Origin: Bradyrhizobium diazoefficiens
GTDB taxonomy: Bacteria; Pseudomonadota; Alphaproteobacteria; Rhizobiales; Xanthobacteraceae
Length of the DNA: 64,000 nucleotides
Assembly: GCF_018129965.1 (NCBI RefSeq)
Contig: NZ_JAFCKW010000017.1
Span: 1 to 64,000, forward strand
Direction: 5' to 3'
In this document: one piece after another, positions 20,861-29,801 of the stretch
Numbering within the stretch: position 1 is the first letter of the stretch
How the letters are laid out: each line of letters opens with the position of its first letter
The notes under the pieces: generated by a model
The model's input: only the letters and a program-made list of their open reading frames with translations
What the model was told of the DNA's origin: nothing
Database searches by the model: none
Translations under genes and position numbers: made by a program

Positions 20861-21343
20861 TTAGGAAGATCGGGGTTCTTCCGACATCAAGCGGGCAAGC
20901 CGCGTCTCTTCCTCGGGCGTGAGCGGCGGCACAGGTACGTCTGCACCGTTTCGCGAGCGACGACGGATTTGCAGCCAGAGCGCCAGGCCGCCGCAGATCA
21001 GCAGCAGCGGCGCGAGCAGCCACAGCAGCAGGGTTTGGCGCTCGAAGCGCGGCTTGAGCAGCACGAACTCGCCATAGCGCGCGACCAGGAAGTCGAGCAC
21101 CTGCGAATTGCTGTCGCCGGCCGCGATGCGCTCGCGCACCAGCAGGCGCAAATCGCGCGCGAGCGGCGCATCGGAATCGTCGATCGACTGGTTCTGGCAG
21201 ACCATGCAGCGCAGCTCACGCGACAGCTCGCGCGCGCGGACCTCCTTCGCCGGATCCGACATGATCTCGTCGGGCTGCACGGCGTGCGCCGCAGGCAGGG
21301 CCAGCAGCATCAGCGCGACGATCGCGAGCATCATCCGGCGCAT
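20861..21343 (-). CDS. ccmH: Cytochrome c-type biogenesis protein CcmH/CycL
   Basis: CcmH keeps apocytochrome c cysteines reduced before heme ligation. The 160-residue protein has a signal peptide (about 1-21, ending AHA), the thiol motif LRCMVCQNQSI near residue 47 and a single C-terminal membrane segment (LLLWLLAPLLLICGGLAL, about residues 103-122). It is last in the ccmI-ccmE-ccmF-ccmH operon, 4 bp after ccmF. Rhizobial literature calls this gene cycL. Confidence 0.93.
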   Translation of the reverse strand: MRRMMLAIVALMLLALPAAHAVQPDEIMSDPAKEVRARELSRELRCMVCQNQSIDDSDAPLARDLRLLVRERIAAGDSNSQVLDFLVARYGEFVLLKPRFERQTLLLWLLAPLLLICGGLALWLQIRRRSRNGADVPVPPLTPEEETRLARLMSEEPRSS

Positions 21344-21347
21344 CGGA

Positions 21348-23330
21348 TCACTCCGCCGGCTGGAGGCGTTGCCTGGCCCGCGCCGGCTTCGGCGCGCCGA
21401 CCCGCAGGCGGCGGTCGGATAGCGACAGCATGCCGCCGAAGGCCATCATCACCGGCCCCCACCAGATCAGCAGCACCAGCGGCTTGTGATAGATGCGCAC
21501 CGCAATGGCGCCCTCCGCGTTTGCGTCGCCGAGCGAAATGTAAAGCTGGCTCGCACCGCGCGTCAGCAGCGCGGCCTCGGTCGTCGAGGAACCGCGCGTG
21601 GTGAAGCTGCGCTTGGACGGCGTCATGACGCTCAGCGTCTCGCCGTCGCGGCTGACGTTGAACTCGGCGATCATCTCGCGGTAGTTCGGGCCTTGGCGCT
21701 GAAACAGGCCGTCGAGCTTGAGATCGTAGCCGGCGACATGGGCGACGTCGCTCGGCTTCATGGTCGCGATATATTCGCTGTTCCAGGTGGTTTCGCAGAC
21801 GATCCCGATCAACGCGACGCCGAGGCCGGCATGGGCGAAGACCGTGCCCCAGGCAGAGCGCGGCATGCCGCGGGCGCGGTGCAGCGCCGTTGCGAACGGC
21901 AGCCGCAAAAGGCCGGTGCGCTCGACCAGATCGGTGACGGCGCCGGCGATGACGAAGACGCCAAGCCCGATCGCGAGCGGCGCCAGCGCACTGCCGCCGC
22001 GCGTCCAGGCCCAGACGATGGCGATGACGACGAGGCCCGCAACGCCGGCGGCGAGCAGGCGCTGGGTGACGCCGAGCAGATCGCCGCGCTTCCACGCCAG
22101 CATCGGCCCGAACGGCACCGCGATCAGCAGCAGCGTGAACAAGGGGGCGAAGGTGAGGTTGTAGAAGGGCGCACCGACCGACATCTTGTAATCGGCCAGC
22201 ACTTCCATCGCCAGCGGATAGAGCGTGCCGAACAGCACGACCGCGCAGGCCACCGTGAGCAGCAGATTGTTCAGCACCAGCGCGCCTTCGCGCGAGATCG
22301 GCGCGAACAGGCCGCCCTGCTTCAACGACGTCGCGCGGGCCGCGAACAGCGACAGGCTGCCGCCGATGAAAACGCAGAGGATCAGCAGGATGAACACGCC
22401 GCGGGTCGGATCGGTCGCGAAGGCGTGCACGGAGGTGATGACGCCCGAGCGCACCAGGAACGTGCCCAGCAGCGACAGCGAGAAGGTGAGGATCGACAGC
22501 AAGATGGTCCAGACTTTCAGCGCGTTGCGCTTCTCCATCACCAGCGCCGAGTGCAGCAGCGCGGTACCGGCGAGCCACGGCATCAGCGAGGCGTTCTCGA
22601 CGGGATCCCAGAACCACCAGCCGCCCCAGCCAAGTTCGTAATAGGCCCAATAGGAGCCCATCGCGATGCCGAGGGTGAGGAAGATCCAGGCCATCAGCGT
22701 CCATGGCCGCACCCAGCGCGCCCAGGCCGCGTCGATTCGCCCCTCCATCAAGGCCGCGATGGCGAAGGAGAACGAGATCGAGAAGCCGACATAGCCGAGA
22801 TAGAGCATCGGCGGATGCACGGCGAGACCGATGTCCTGCAGCACAGGATTGAGATCGCGCCCCTCGATCGGCGGATTGGCGATGCGCAGGAACGGATTGG
22901 AGGTCACCAGGATGAAGAGATAGAAGGCGCTGGCGATCCAGGCCTGCACCGCCAGCACATGCGCACGCAGCGACAGCGGCAGATTGTTGCCGAAGGCCGC
23001 GACCAGGCCGCCGAATAGCGCCAGGATCGCGACCCACAGCAGCATCGAGCCTTCATGGTTCCCCCACACGCCGGTGATCTTGTAGAGCAGCGGCTTCATC
23101 GAGTGGGAATTCTCGTAGACGTTGGCGACGGAGAAATCCGAGTTCACGTGCAGTGTCACGAGCGCGATGAACGAGGCGCCGACGAACAGCAATTGCGCCA
23201 GCGCGGTCGAGCGCGCCACGTTCATCAGCGCGGCATCGTGCAGCCGCGCGCCGATCAACGGCACGATAGACTGGATCAACGCCAGCGCGAGCGCCAGCAC
23301 CAGTGCGTAATGTCCGGATTCCGCGATCAC
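21348..23330 (-). CDS. ccmF: Cytochrome c heme lyase subunit CcmF/CycK
   Basis: CcmF is the membrane heme lyase core that takes heme from CcmE and attaches it to CxxCH motifs of apocytochromes. The 660-residue polytopic protein has the Trp-rich heme-handling motif WGGWWFWDPVENASLMPW (around residue 240) and many transmembrane helices. I chose GTG 23330 because it overlaps the ccmE stop (GTGA) and gives the expected N-terminus (MIAESGHYALVLALALAL). The frame is open 29 codons further upstream, but inside ccmE. Called cycK in rhizobia. Confidence 0.94.
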   Translation of the reverse strand: MIAESGHYALVLALALALIQSIVPLIGARLHDAALMNVARSTALAQLLFVGASFIALVTLHVNSDFSVANVYENSHSMKPLLYKITGVWGNHEGSMLLWVAILALFGGLVAAFGNNLPLSLRAHVLAVQAWIASAFYLFILVTSNPFLRIANPPIEGRDLNPVLQDIGLAVHPPMLYLGYVGFSISFSFAIAALMEGRIDAAWARWVRPWTLMAWIFLTLGIAMGSYWAYYELGWGGWWFWDPVENASLMPWLAGTALLHSALVMEKRNALKVWTILLSILTFSLSLLGTFLVRSGVITSVHAFATDPTRGVFILLILCVFIGGSLSLFAARATSLKQGGLFAPISREGALVLNNLLLTVACAVVLFGTLYPLAMEVLADYKMSVGAPFYNLTFAPLFTLLLIAVPFGPMLAWKRGDLLGVTQRLLAAGVAGLVVIAIVWAWTRGGSALAPLAIGLGVFVIAGAVTDLVERTGLLRLPFATALHRARGMPRSAWGTVFAHAGLGVALIGIVCETTWNSEYIATMKPSDVAHVAGYDLKLDGLFQRQGPNYREMIAEFNVSRDGETLSVMTPSKRSFTTRGSSTTEAALLTRGASQLYISLGDANAEGAIAVRIYHKPLVLLIWWGPVMMAFGGMLSLSDRRLRVGAPKPARARQRLQPAE

Positions 23331-23836
23331 CGCACCGCTCCCTGCGCGTTGCCCTGGGCGGTCGTCGCCGCAGGCTTTGTCCCTCCGGAAGCCTGAGGGC
23401 CGTAATCGTCTTTCCAATGGCCCTGTTTCTTCAGCGCATCGGCGACGTCCTTGGGCATGTAGGTCTCGTCGTGCTTGGCGAGCACCGTATCGGCCTTGAA
23501 CACGCCGTTGGCATCGAGCGCGCCTTCGGCGACCACGCCCTGCCCCTCGCGGAACAGGTCGGGCAGAATGCCCTTGTAGGCGACGGCAAGCTTCGCGCCT
23601 CCGTCGGCGACCTCGAATGTCACGGCAAGATTGTCGCCGCGATGGAGCGAGCCGGGCTGCACCAGCCCGCCGAGACGAAAGCGTTTACCAGGCTCGACGT
23701 GCTTCTCGGCGACCATCGTCGGGGTCGAGAAGAACACGATCGAATCCCTGAGCGCGTTGAGCACCAGAGCGGCCGCGAGGGCGAGCACGGCGAGCGAGCC
23801 GCCGATGATGGTCATACGTCGCTGCTTGCGCGTCAT
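23327..23836 (-). CDS. ccmE: Heme chaperone CcmE/CycJ
   Basis: CcmE binds heme covalently in the periplasm and hands it to CcmF. The 169-residue protein has one N-terminal membrane anchor (about 8-27) and a beta-barrel domain. The heme-binding motif LAKHDETYMP is intact, with His near residue 123 and Tyr four residues later. The C-terminal 30 residues are a flexible Ala/Gly/Thr-rich tail. It lies 37 bp after ccmI and overlaps ccmF. Called cycJ in rhizobia. Confidence 0.94.
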   Translation of the reverse strand: MTRKQRRMTIIGGSLAVLALAAALVLNALRDSIVFFSTPTMVAEKHVEPGKRFRLGGLVQPGSLHRGDNLAVTFEVADGGAKLAVAYKGILPDLFREGQGVVAEGALDANGVFKADTVLAKHDETYMPKDVADALKKQGHWKDDYGPQASGGTKPAATTAQGNAQGAVR

Positions 23837-23873
23837 GGCGTATCCATTCTCTGCTCGTCCTGTCGCGACACCG

Positions 23874-24983
23874 TCATCCGTCGAGCCCTAGCGTCTTGAG
23901 GCCTTCGTTGAGCTGGCGCAGCCGCGCGGCGTCATTGGCAACGGCCTGGCGCGCATCGCTCGAGGCGACCGCCGCCTTGTCGCGATCGCCCATCACGAGA
24001 TAGGCACGCACCAGGCGCAACCAACCCTCGACGTCGTCGCCGTTCTGCTTGAGGCGCGTGGCGAGACGTTCGACCATGCTCCGAACCATCGCGTTGCGAT
24101 CGCCCTCGTTCATGTCCCTCGAAGCGGCGACGGTCTCATCCGACAGTGCGGGCAAGGCGCCGCCCCCGACCCGCGCGAGCGAGGACTGCACCAGGGAACG
24201 CCACGGCGCATCGGGCGGCGCCTTCGCCAGCAGTGCGCGCCAGATGTTGGCTGCATCGTCCTTGCGGCCGTCCTGTTCGGCGGCGAGCCCGAGAAAGTAA
24301 TTCGCCTTGGGATCGTCGGCGCCGAGCGCATGCGCGCGCTCGAATTCGATCTTGGCTTCGGCGGTCACGACTCCGCCGGCAGCCGCCGCCATCGCCTCGC
24401 CGAGATCGGACCGGCGCTCCGCGCTCTCGCCATTGTAGGTGAGCGAGTTGCGATAGGCACGCACCGCGTCGTCGAAGCGGCCGAGCCGCTCCAGCACCGG
24501 CGCGAGCACGTTCCAGCCGCGTCCGTCCGTCGGATTTGTTTCCAGATGTTGCTCGACCTGCACGACGAGGTTCTCGAGCGACTGCGCCATGGCCGAGCCG
24601 GACCCGCGCTCCCGCTGCGCCAGCGGAAAGTCCTGAAGCCGGGGCGAACCGAGCGGCATGTAGACACCGATCGCAACCAGCGGCAGGCCGGCCAGCGCCA
24701 GCACGGCCGCCGCACGGCGCCATTTCAGGCTCGATGTCGGCGCTTCAGCAGCCTCGGTGCCGGCCGCAGCAAGCAGTCTGCGGCTGATCTCGACGCGCGC
24801 AGCCTCGGCTTCCGGCGCTGCAATCAGTCCGGCGGCGAGATCACGCTCGATCTCGGCCAGTTGGTCCTTGTAGACAGCGACCTCGCTTCCCTGATTTTGC
24901 ATGCGTCCGCTGCGGCCGAGCGGCCAAAGCACGGCGAAAATCGCCGCGACCGTCATCAGCGCGAACACAAACCATAGCGTCAT
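23874..24983 (-). CDS. ccmI: c-type cytochrome biogenesis protein CcmI/CycH
   Basis: CcmI presents apocytochrome c to the heme lyase. The protein begins with a membrane helix (MTLWFVFALMTVAAIFAVLW), then a cytoplasmic region, a second membrane segment near residues 95-115 (AAAVLALAGLPLVAIGVYMPL), and a periplasmic TPR domain (WNVLAPVLERLGRFDDAVRAYR, YFLGLAAEQDGRKDDAANIW). ATG 24983 starts directly at the first helix with GGAAGC nearby and is preferred to an in-frame ATG 36 bp upstream. First gene of the operon; 369 residues. Called cycH in rhizobia. Confidence 0.92.
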   Translation of the reverse strand: MTLWFVFALMTVAAIFAVLWPLGRSGRMQNQGSEVAVYKDQLAEIERDLAAGLIAAPEAEAARVEISRRLLAAAGTEAAEAPTSSLKWRRAAAVLALAGLPLVAIGVYMPLGSPRLQDFPLAQRERGSGSAMAQSLENLVVQVEQHLETNPTDGRGWNVLAPVLERLGRFDDAVRAYRNSLTYNGESAERRSDLGEAMAAAAGGVVTAEAKIEFERAHALGADDPKANYFLGLAAEQDGRKDDAANIWRALLAKAPPDAPWRSLVQSSLARVGGGALPALSDETVAASRDMNEGDRNAMVRSMVERLATRLKQNGDDVEGWLRLVRAYLVMGDRDKAAVASSDARQAVANDAARLRQLNEGLKTLGLDG

Positions 24984-25113
24984 CTGGCAAGCTTCCGGCG
25001 GCGCGCCACCCGCGCCCACAGGTGCGTTTACACCACAGCCTTACGATGCGGCAATTGACAATTGTCAATTCGGCGGGACCGGCGCGGTCCCGAAGCGGTG
25101 GAAATCCAACGGC

Positions 25114-25383
25114 TTAGCCGATTTCGAAATCCACGCTTTGCGCCGCGTCCTCGCCATGCCCGTTGATGGCCTTCAGGAAATAGGTTCCCGGTGCGATCAC
25201 GTCCGGTAACCTGATGCGCAGGGCGCCGACGGGAACCGGGGATGACACCCGCGTGATGGTCTCATCCAGCAGGCGGCCGCTCGATTTCTCGACCAGCACC
25301 ACCTTCGCGCCGATCATCAGCCTTTGATATTTGGCAACAATGACACGGTTTTCAATTTCGATGGAGCTGATAACAGGTTTCAT
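25114..25383 (-). CDS. Hypothetical protein, small beta-rich
   Basis: I do not recognise this 89-residue protein. It has no signal peptide or membrane segment. Alternating hydrophobic strands with Pro/Gly turns (RIRLPDVIAPGTYFLKAING) suggest a small immunoglobulin-like or carbohydrate-binding-like beta fold. The start ATG 25383 (MKPVISSIEIE) is the most natural one; the frame runs 22 codons further upstream without a ribosome site. It lies 130 bp before ccmI on the same strand, so it could be read upstream of the ccm operon. Confidence 0.6.
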   Translation of the reverse strand: MKPVISSIEIENRVIVAKYQRLMIGAKVVLVEKSSGRLLDETITRVSSPVPVGALRIRLPDVIAPGTYFLKAINGHGEDAAQSVDFEIG

Positions 25384-25483
25384 GCGCGCACAAATAGAAA
25401 TTCCAAAACGTTGCACGGGAACCGTAGGGCCCGCCAGGGACACCGTCAACCAGAAATTGTGATCACGAAAATATGCGCCTGGA

Positions 25484-26887
25484 TCAGCTTGCGCGTGAGG
25501 ATTTGCGCTCGCCTGTCGCCGCGTTCTCCGCGGCCCGACTCATCAGCGAGGCGTAATCGTCGCCGAACAGCACACGGCAGAAGCGGATCGCGGCCTGTAC
25601 CTGCTGCTGCCGATAGGTGCGGACCTTGAGGTCTGCGCCCCGCAGCGACTGCACCAATTGCTCGGTCGACCGTTCCACATATTGCTGCAGGTCTGAATAG
25701 GTGCGCAGCGTCACCTCGTTGATCGCAAGCTCGCTCGCATAGTTGCGGCAGGTCGCGACGAAATCGATCAGCGCCACGGTTTCTTCGACCTCGGTGCTGT
25801 CGATCCGCGCACCGGGGGGAATGTCCTTCTCCGGGCGCTGGCGCAGGATGCGGCGCACGCGACCGGGAACGCTGTCGATCTCCGACTGAAGCGCGTTGGA
25901 GATATCGGCCCGGATCGAGGTCAGCTGCTTGCCCCAGGCAGAATCGTTGCGCAGGTCGAGCTCGGTACGCAGGCCGCGCACGCCGTCATGCAACGTCTTG
26001 AGGTTGTCGGCGACGGTAGCGAAATGTCCGCGCTTGATGTCCATGCGCAGGATCGCACCGACGCAGGACAAATCATGCAGGGCGATCGTGACGGCAACGC
26101 CATAGGGCGTCGCGGCGACTCGGATCTCGTCGTCGGACGCCGCGATCTTGATGGCGAGGCGAATGATCTGCCACGGCGCGGTCATGCGCTGCGTCACCAT
26201 GGACAGCGCGAAGGGCAGCATCTGCGGCGTCTGGAGCACCGGAATGTTGAGCGTGGACGTCACCGACGCGATCTGGGCATCGCCGAAGGCGCGCAGGGAA
26301 CGCGGCAGCTTCTCGTTCAGGGTGGCGATGGCTTCGCGAACCTGGAGCACCGCTCCGATCGAATAGAGGTCCTCGATTACATTGGGCGGACCGACACGGG
26401 CAAGCGCGCGCGACTTGTCGCCGCCGCCGGGTCCCGTCAGTTCGAAGATGGCGTCCGCAGCCGCCGCCTGAAGTTTTTGCGCGAGGGCCTCGACCTGGCC
26501 GGTACTGTCGGCAACCGGCATGCGCGCCAGCGCCGCCTCGAACTCGCTCACCTTGTCCGGGGCGCCATCGCGGCCGAGCCATTGCCAGATCGGCTGCAGC
26601 GAGGATCGGCGGATCTGGCCGACCCGGATCGGGAGGCCTGTGTCGACCAGGAACGGCTCCAGCACCTGGAACAGCAGCCGCGACAGATCGTCCGTGCGCG
26701 GCGGAGCTGCTTCGTCGACTTCAGTATTCCGAACGATCTTGCGCAACTGCTCGAGCACGAGGGTCGCCACGGCCGTGTCCTGGCCGCGCTGCAGCGCGCG
26801 CTCGAACTCCCGCATCAGCAGGGCCTGCGCCTGCGGAGGGAGCTGCGCGAGATAGTCCCTCAACCGCTCGATCGATGTCTGGCTCAT
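25484..26887 (-). CDS. Conserved hypothetical protein, 467 residues
   Basis: I do not recognise the family. The protein is soluble (no signal peptide, no membrane helix) and largely helical. The first 60 residues form an acidic amphipathic segment (SIERLRDYLAQLPPQAQALL) and the remainder contains many Arg-rich helices (GRVRRILRQRPEKDIPPG) and a conserved-looking Tyr/Arg stretch (TYRQQQVQAAIRFCRVLFG) near the C-terminus. ATG 26887 (MSQTSIERL) was chosen; an in-frame ATG 23 codons upstream has no ribosome site. It lies between feuQ and the small beta-rich gene on the same strand. Confidence 0.75.
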   Translation of the reverse strand: MSQTSIERLRDYLAQLPPQAQALLMREFERALQRGQDTAVATLVLEQLRKIVRNTEVDEAAPPRTDDLSRLLFQVLEPFLVDTGLPIRVGQIRRSSLQPIWQWLGRDGAPDKVSEFEAALARMPVADSTGQVEALAQKLQAAAADAIFELTGPGGGDKSRALARVGPPNVIEDLYSIGAVLQVREAIATLNEKLPRSLRAFGDAQIASVTSTLNIPVLQTPQMLPFALSMVTQRMTAPWQIIRLAIKIAASDDEIRVAATPYGVAVTIALHDLSCVGAILRMDIKRGHFATVADNLKTLHDGVRGLRTELDLRNDSAWGKQLTSIRADISNALQSEIDSVPGRVRRILRQRPEKDIPPGARIDSTEVEETVALIDFVATCRNYASELAINEVTLRTYSDLQQYVERSTEQLVQSLRGADLKVRTYRQQQVQAAIRFCRVLFGDDYASLMSRAAENAATGERKSSRAS

Positions 26888-27047
26888 GCGCCCGGGTAAT
26901 GCATGGTAAAATGGCAGACGTAGGGTGCGTTCGGTCCGATCATAGGTGGGCCCCACTTAAGAAGCCGTTTAGCAAGTCGCTGCGAATGCCTCAGGCTTTG
27001 CAACGATCGGTGCCAAACGGGCAAAATAAGTACGTCGGAACAAAGGA

Positions 27048-28469
27048 TTATATTCCGGGCAGCACCAGTTCCGCCCGCAGGCCCCCGGTTGGGGCCCCGG
27101 CAAGGGAGAGGCTGCCGCCATAGAGTGCCGCAAGGTCGGTTACGATCGACAGCCCCAGACCCGAGCCGGGTTTGGACTCGTCGAGCCGCTGGCCGCGCCG
27201 CAGTACCTGGGCACGTTCCGCCTCCGACAGGCCACGCCCGTCGTCATCGACGATGACCCGCAGCCGGGGACCCGCCCCAGCCTGCTGCGGCGCTTCCACC
27301 AAGACCTCGATGAAGACCCGCGAGGCCGCCCATTTGCAGGCATTGTCAACCAGATTGCCGACCATCTCCTCCAGATCCTGCCGCTCGCCGCGGAATTTGG
27401 CCGCCGGATCGGCCCTGGCCTCGACGAGGATGCCGCGGTCACGATGGATCTTCTCCATGGTCCGCCGCAGCGCCTCGATGGCGGGCGCAACCTCCGTCAC
27501 GGTGCCGACCACCGAGACGCGCGCCGCGATCCGGGCGCGCTCGAGATGATGGGCGAGCTGGCTGCGCATCACGTCCGCCTGCTCCATCACCTTGGCCGCG
27601 AAGGGATCGGCGCCGTGCGCACCGGCCTCGTTGACGATGACCGAGAGCGGCGTCTTGATCGCATGGGCGAGGTTGCCGACATGGGTGCGGGCACGCTCGA
27701 CGATCTCGCGATTGGCGTCGATCAACGCGTTGGTCTCGCGCGCCAGCGGCGCGATCTCGACCGGGAATTCGCCCTCGAGGCGCTCCGCCCGCCCGGAGCG
27801 GATGTCGGCGATGGATTCCGAGATGCGCTTGAGCGGCGCAAGACCGAAGCGGACCTGGAACACCGTGGTCAGCAGCAGCACGATGCCGAGCGCCGTGAAG
27901 GTGCCGCCGAGATAGTAGTCGAAGCTGCGCGTCTCGTCGAAAATCTCGGTGTCGTCGCCGGCAACGCTGACCAGATATTTGCCGTCCGCACCGAGATCCA
28001 CGGGACGCTCGACCATGCGCAGATTCTGTCCTTCAGGCCCGTCGACATAGGCGAGCCGAATGCCGGCCGCGGTGAGCTCGCTGCCCTGCTCCTCCAGCTT
28101 CGGCAGCTTCTTGTCCCAGAGCGAGCGCGACGAGCGGACCTCCGGCTTCTCGGTGTCGGTGCGCGTGATCTGCCAGTACCAGCCGGACAGCGGCAACTCG
28201 AACAGGGGCTCGCCAAGCGACTGGAACTGGCGGTCCGGCGGCTCGTCCGGGGTCGCGACCTCCGCGACCAGCGTGCGCAGATAAAGATTGAGGCGACGAT
28301 CGAACGCGCGCTCGGTCGCGTTCTTGTACACCGACGAGAGCACGACCCCGGTGATGGCGAGGATCACCACGAGCCAGGCCGTCGCCGACAGGAACAGGCG
28401 ATTGGCAAGCGAGCTGGCGGGCATCGGAATGATCCCGGGGGCGCGAGGTGGCAGGGCGTCGGCGGTCAT
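27048..28469 (-). CDS. feuQ: FeuQ-like sensor histidine kinase
   Basis: This is a 473-residue membrane kinase of the PhoQ/FeuQ group. It has transmembrane segments at about 24-47 and 186-208, a periplasmic domain between them, a HAMP region, an H-box (NLAHAIKTPLSVIVNEAG, His near 271) and an ATPase domain (NLVDNACKWA, DDDGRGLS, GSGLGLSIVTDLA). The HAIKTPLS wording is typical of the PhoQ-like subgroup. It follows the response regulator gene by 46 bp. In Sinorhizobium FeuP/FeuQ control cyclic beta-glucan export and symbiosis; whether that holds here is inference. Confidence 0.85.
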   Translation of the reverse strand: MTADALPPRAPGIIPMPASSLANRLFLSATAWLVVILAITGVVLSSVYKNATERAFDRRLNLYLRTLVAEVATPDEPPDRQFQSLGEPLFELPLSGWYWQITRTDTEKPEVRSSRSLWDKKLPKLEEQGSELTAAGIRLAYVDGPEGQNLRMVERPVDLGADGKYLVSVAGDDTEIFDETRSFDYYLGGTFTALGIVLLLTTVFQVRFGLAPLKRISESIADIRSGRAERLEGEFPVEIAPLARETNALIDANREIVERARTHVGNLAHAIKTPLSVIVNEAGAHGADPFAAKVMEQADVMRSQLAHHLERARIAARVSVVGTVTEVAPAIEALRRTMEKIHRDRGILVEARADPAAKFRGERQDLEEMVGNLVDNACKWAASRVFIEVLVEAPQQAGAGPRLRVIVDDDGRGLSEAERAQVLRRGQRLDESKPGSGLGLSIVTDLAALYGGSLSLAGAPTGGLRAELVLPGI

Positions 28470-28515
28470 GACGCGACCAAGGCCCCTGTTCGATCGCCCG
28501 TCAAGTCCGGACGCG

Positions 28516-29190
28516 TCAGGCGCCCGGCGCGGTCGGCGGGGTCAGGAGATAGCCGAGACCGCGGACGGTCTGGATGATATCGACATCGAGCTTCTTGCGG
28601 ATGCGGCCGACGAAGACCTCAATCGTGTTGGAGTCGCGGTCGAAATCCTGGTCGTAGAGATGCTCGACCAGCTCGGTGCGGGACACGACGCGTCCCGAAT
28701 GATGCATCAGGTAGGCCAGAAGCCTATATTCGTGCGAGGTCATCTTGACGGGATTGCCCGATACGCTGACCCGGCCGGTCCTGGTGTCGAGGGTCACGGG
28801 CCCGCAACTGAGCTCGCTCTGGGCATGGCCGGTCGAGCGCCGCAGCAGGGCGCGGATGCGTGCCAGCACCTCTTCCAGGTGGAACGGCTTTGCGACGTAA
28901 TCGTCGGCGCCGGCGTCGAAGCCCTGCACCTTGTCGCTCCATCGGTCGCGCGCGGTGAGGATCAAGACCGGCATGGTGCGGCCGTTGCGGCGCCAGGCCT
29001 CCAGCACCGAGATGCCGTCCTTCTTCGGCAGGCCGATATCGAGCACCACGGCATCGTAGGGCTCGTTGTCGCCGAGAAAATGCCCCTCCTCCCCGTCGAA
29101 GGCGCGATCGACGACGTAACCGGCGTCGCTCAGCGCCTTGGTGAGCTGGCGATTGAGATCGGGATCGTCCTCGACAACAAGCAGGCGCAC
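28516..29190 (-). CDS. feuP: FeuP-like OmpR-family response regulator
   Basis: This 224-residue response regulator has a receiver domain (acidic EDD at 7-9, Asp51 in VVLDIGLPKKDG, Lys in YVAKPFH) and a winged-helix domain (KMTSHEYRLLAYLM, TIEVFVGRIRKKL, TVRGLGYLL). Segments such as FDGEEGHFLGDNEPYDAV and VEHLYDQDFDRDSNTIE match what I recall of rhizobial FeuP. It begins at GTG 29190 with GGAGAGA 5 bases upstream and heads the feuP-feuQ pair. Confidence 0.88.
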   Translation of the reverse strand: MRLLVVEDDPDLNRQLTKALSDAGYVVDRAFDGEEGHFLGDNEPYDAVVLDIGLPKKDGISVLEAWRRNGRTMPVLILTARDRWSDKVQGFDAGADDYVAKPFHLEEVLARIRALLRRSTGHAQSELSCGPVTLDTRTGRVSVSGNPVKMTSHEYRLLAYLMHHSGRVVSRTELVEHLYDQDFDRDSNTIEVFVGRIRKKLDVDIIQTVRGLGYLLTPPTAPGA

Positions 29191-29411
29191 TGGTCTCTCC
29201 AGGAATAGGCCGCATGAACTAAGCCAGAGATGAGCAATTCCGGCGTGAACTGAATATGAACGCAGGGAACCGGCGGCGTTACTTTTTGGTCATATACGAC
29301 CATGCGCGCTCGCGCGACTGCGCCCGCTCGGCCAGCGGACCAGCCGGCGGCTTAACGGGCACACAGTGCCGCGGATCGCGGCGAGTCGATAGATGCAGGC
29401 GGGCCCTGCGC

Positions 29412-29567
29412 TCAGGTCCTGAAGAACACGAACCAGATGACGGCGAGGATCAGGATCGCAAGCCCGGTCGAGATGGCAAGCAGGGCTGCCACCGACGGCC
29501 CGGGTTCGCCCGCGCGCGCCTCGGTCGCAGTCTCGACGATCTGGTGGTCGGGTCGGGTGGTTGCCAT
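29412..29567 (-). CDS. Small single-pass membrane protein (51 aa)
   Basis: A short gene encoding 51 residues: a polar N-terminal half and one C-terminal membrane helix (about residues 27-48, VAALLAISTGLAILILAVIW). GAGGT stands 6 bases before ATG 29567. The larger frame that contains it runs antisense through ku and is not real beyond this point. It is divergent from ku across 234 bp. Function unknown. Confidence 0.65.
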   Translation of the reverse strand: MATTRPDHQIVETATEARAGEPGPSVAALLAISTGLAILILAVIWFVFFRT

Positions 29568-29801
29568 GGGTGACCTCGATCTCTGGTGTCGCCTCCGATC
29601 GCCGCGACATCCGGCTTCCGTGGGCGGGGTGCAACGTTCGATCGGATACGATGTTCCGGCATGTCCCGTCGGCCGGGACTGCAACCCCACGCCCGGCGGA
29701 CGGTTAACGCCGTTGCGGGATTCCGTCTTCTGCCTTGCTATGATTCGGTGTCTCGCGATGTTATTATCGTCAGTCTGTCCCCGTTGCGTTTGGAGTAGCC
29801 C

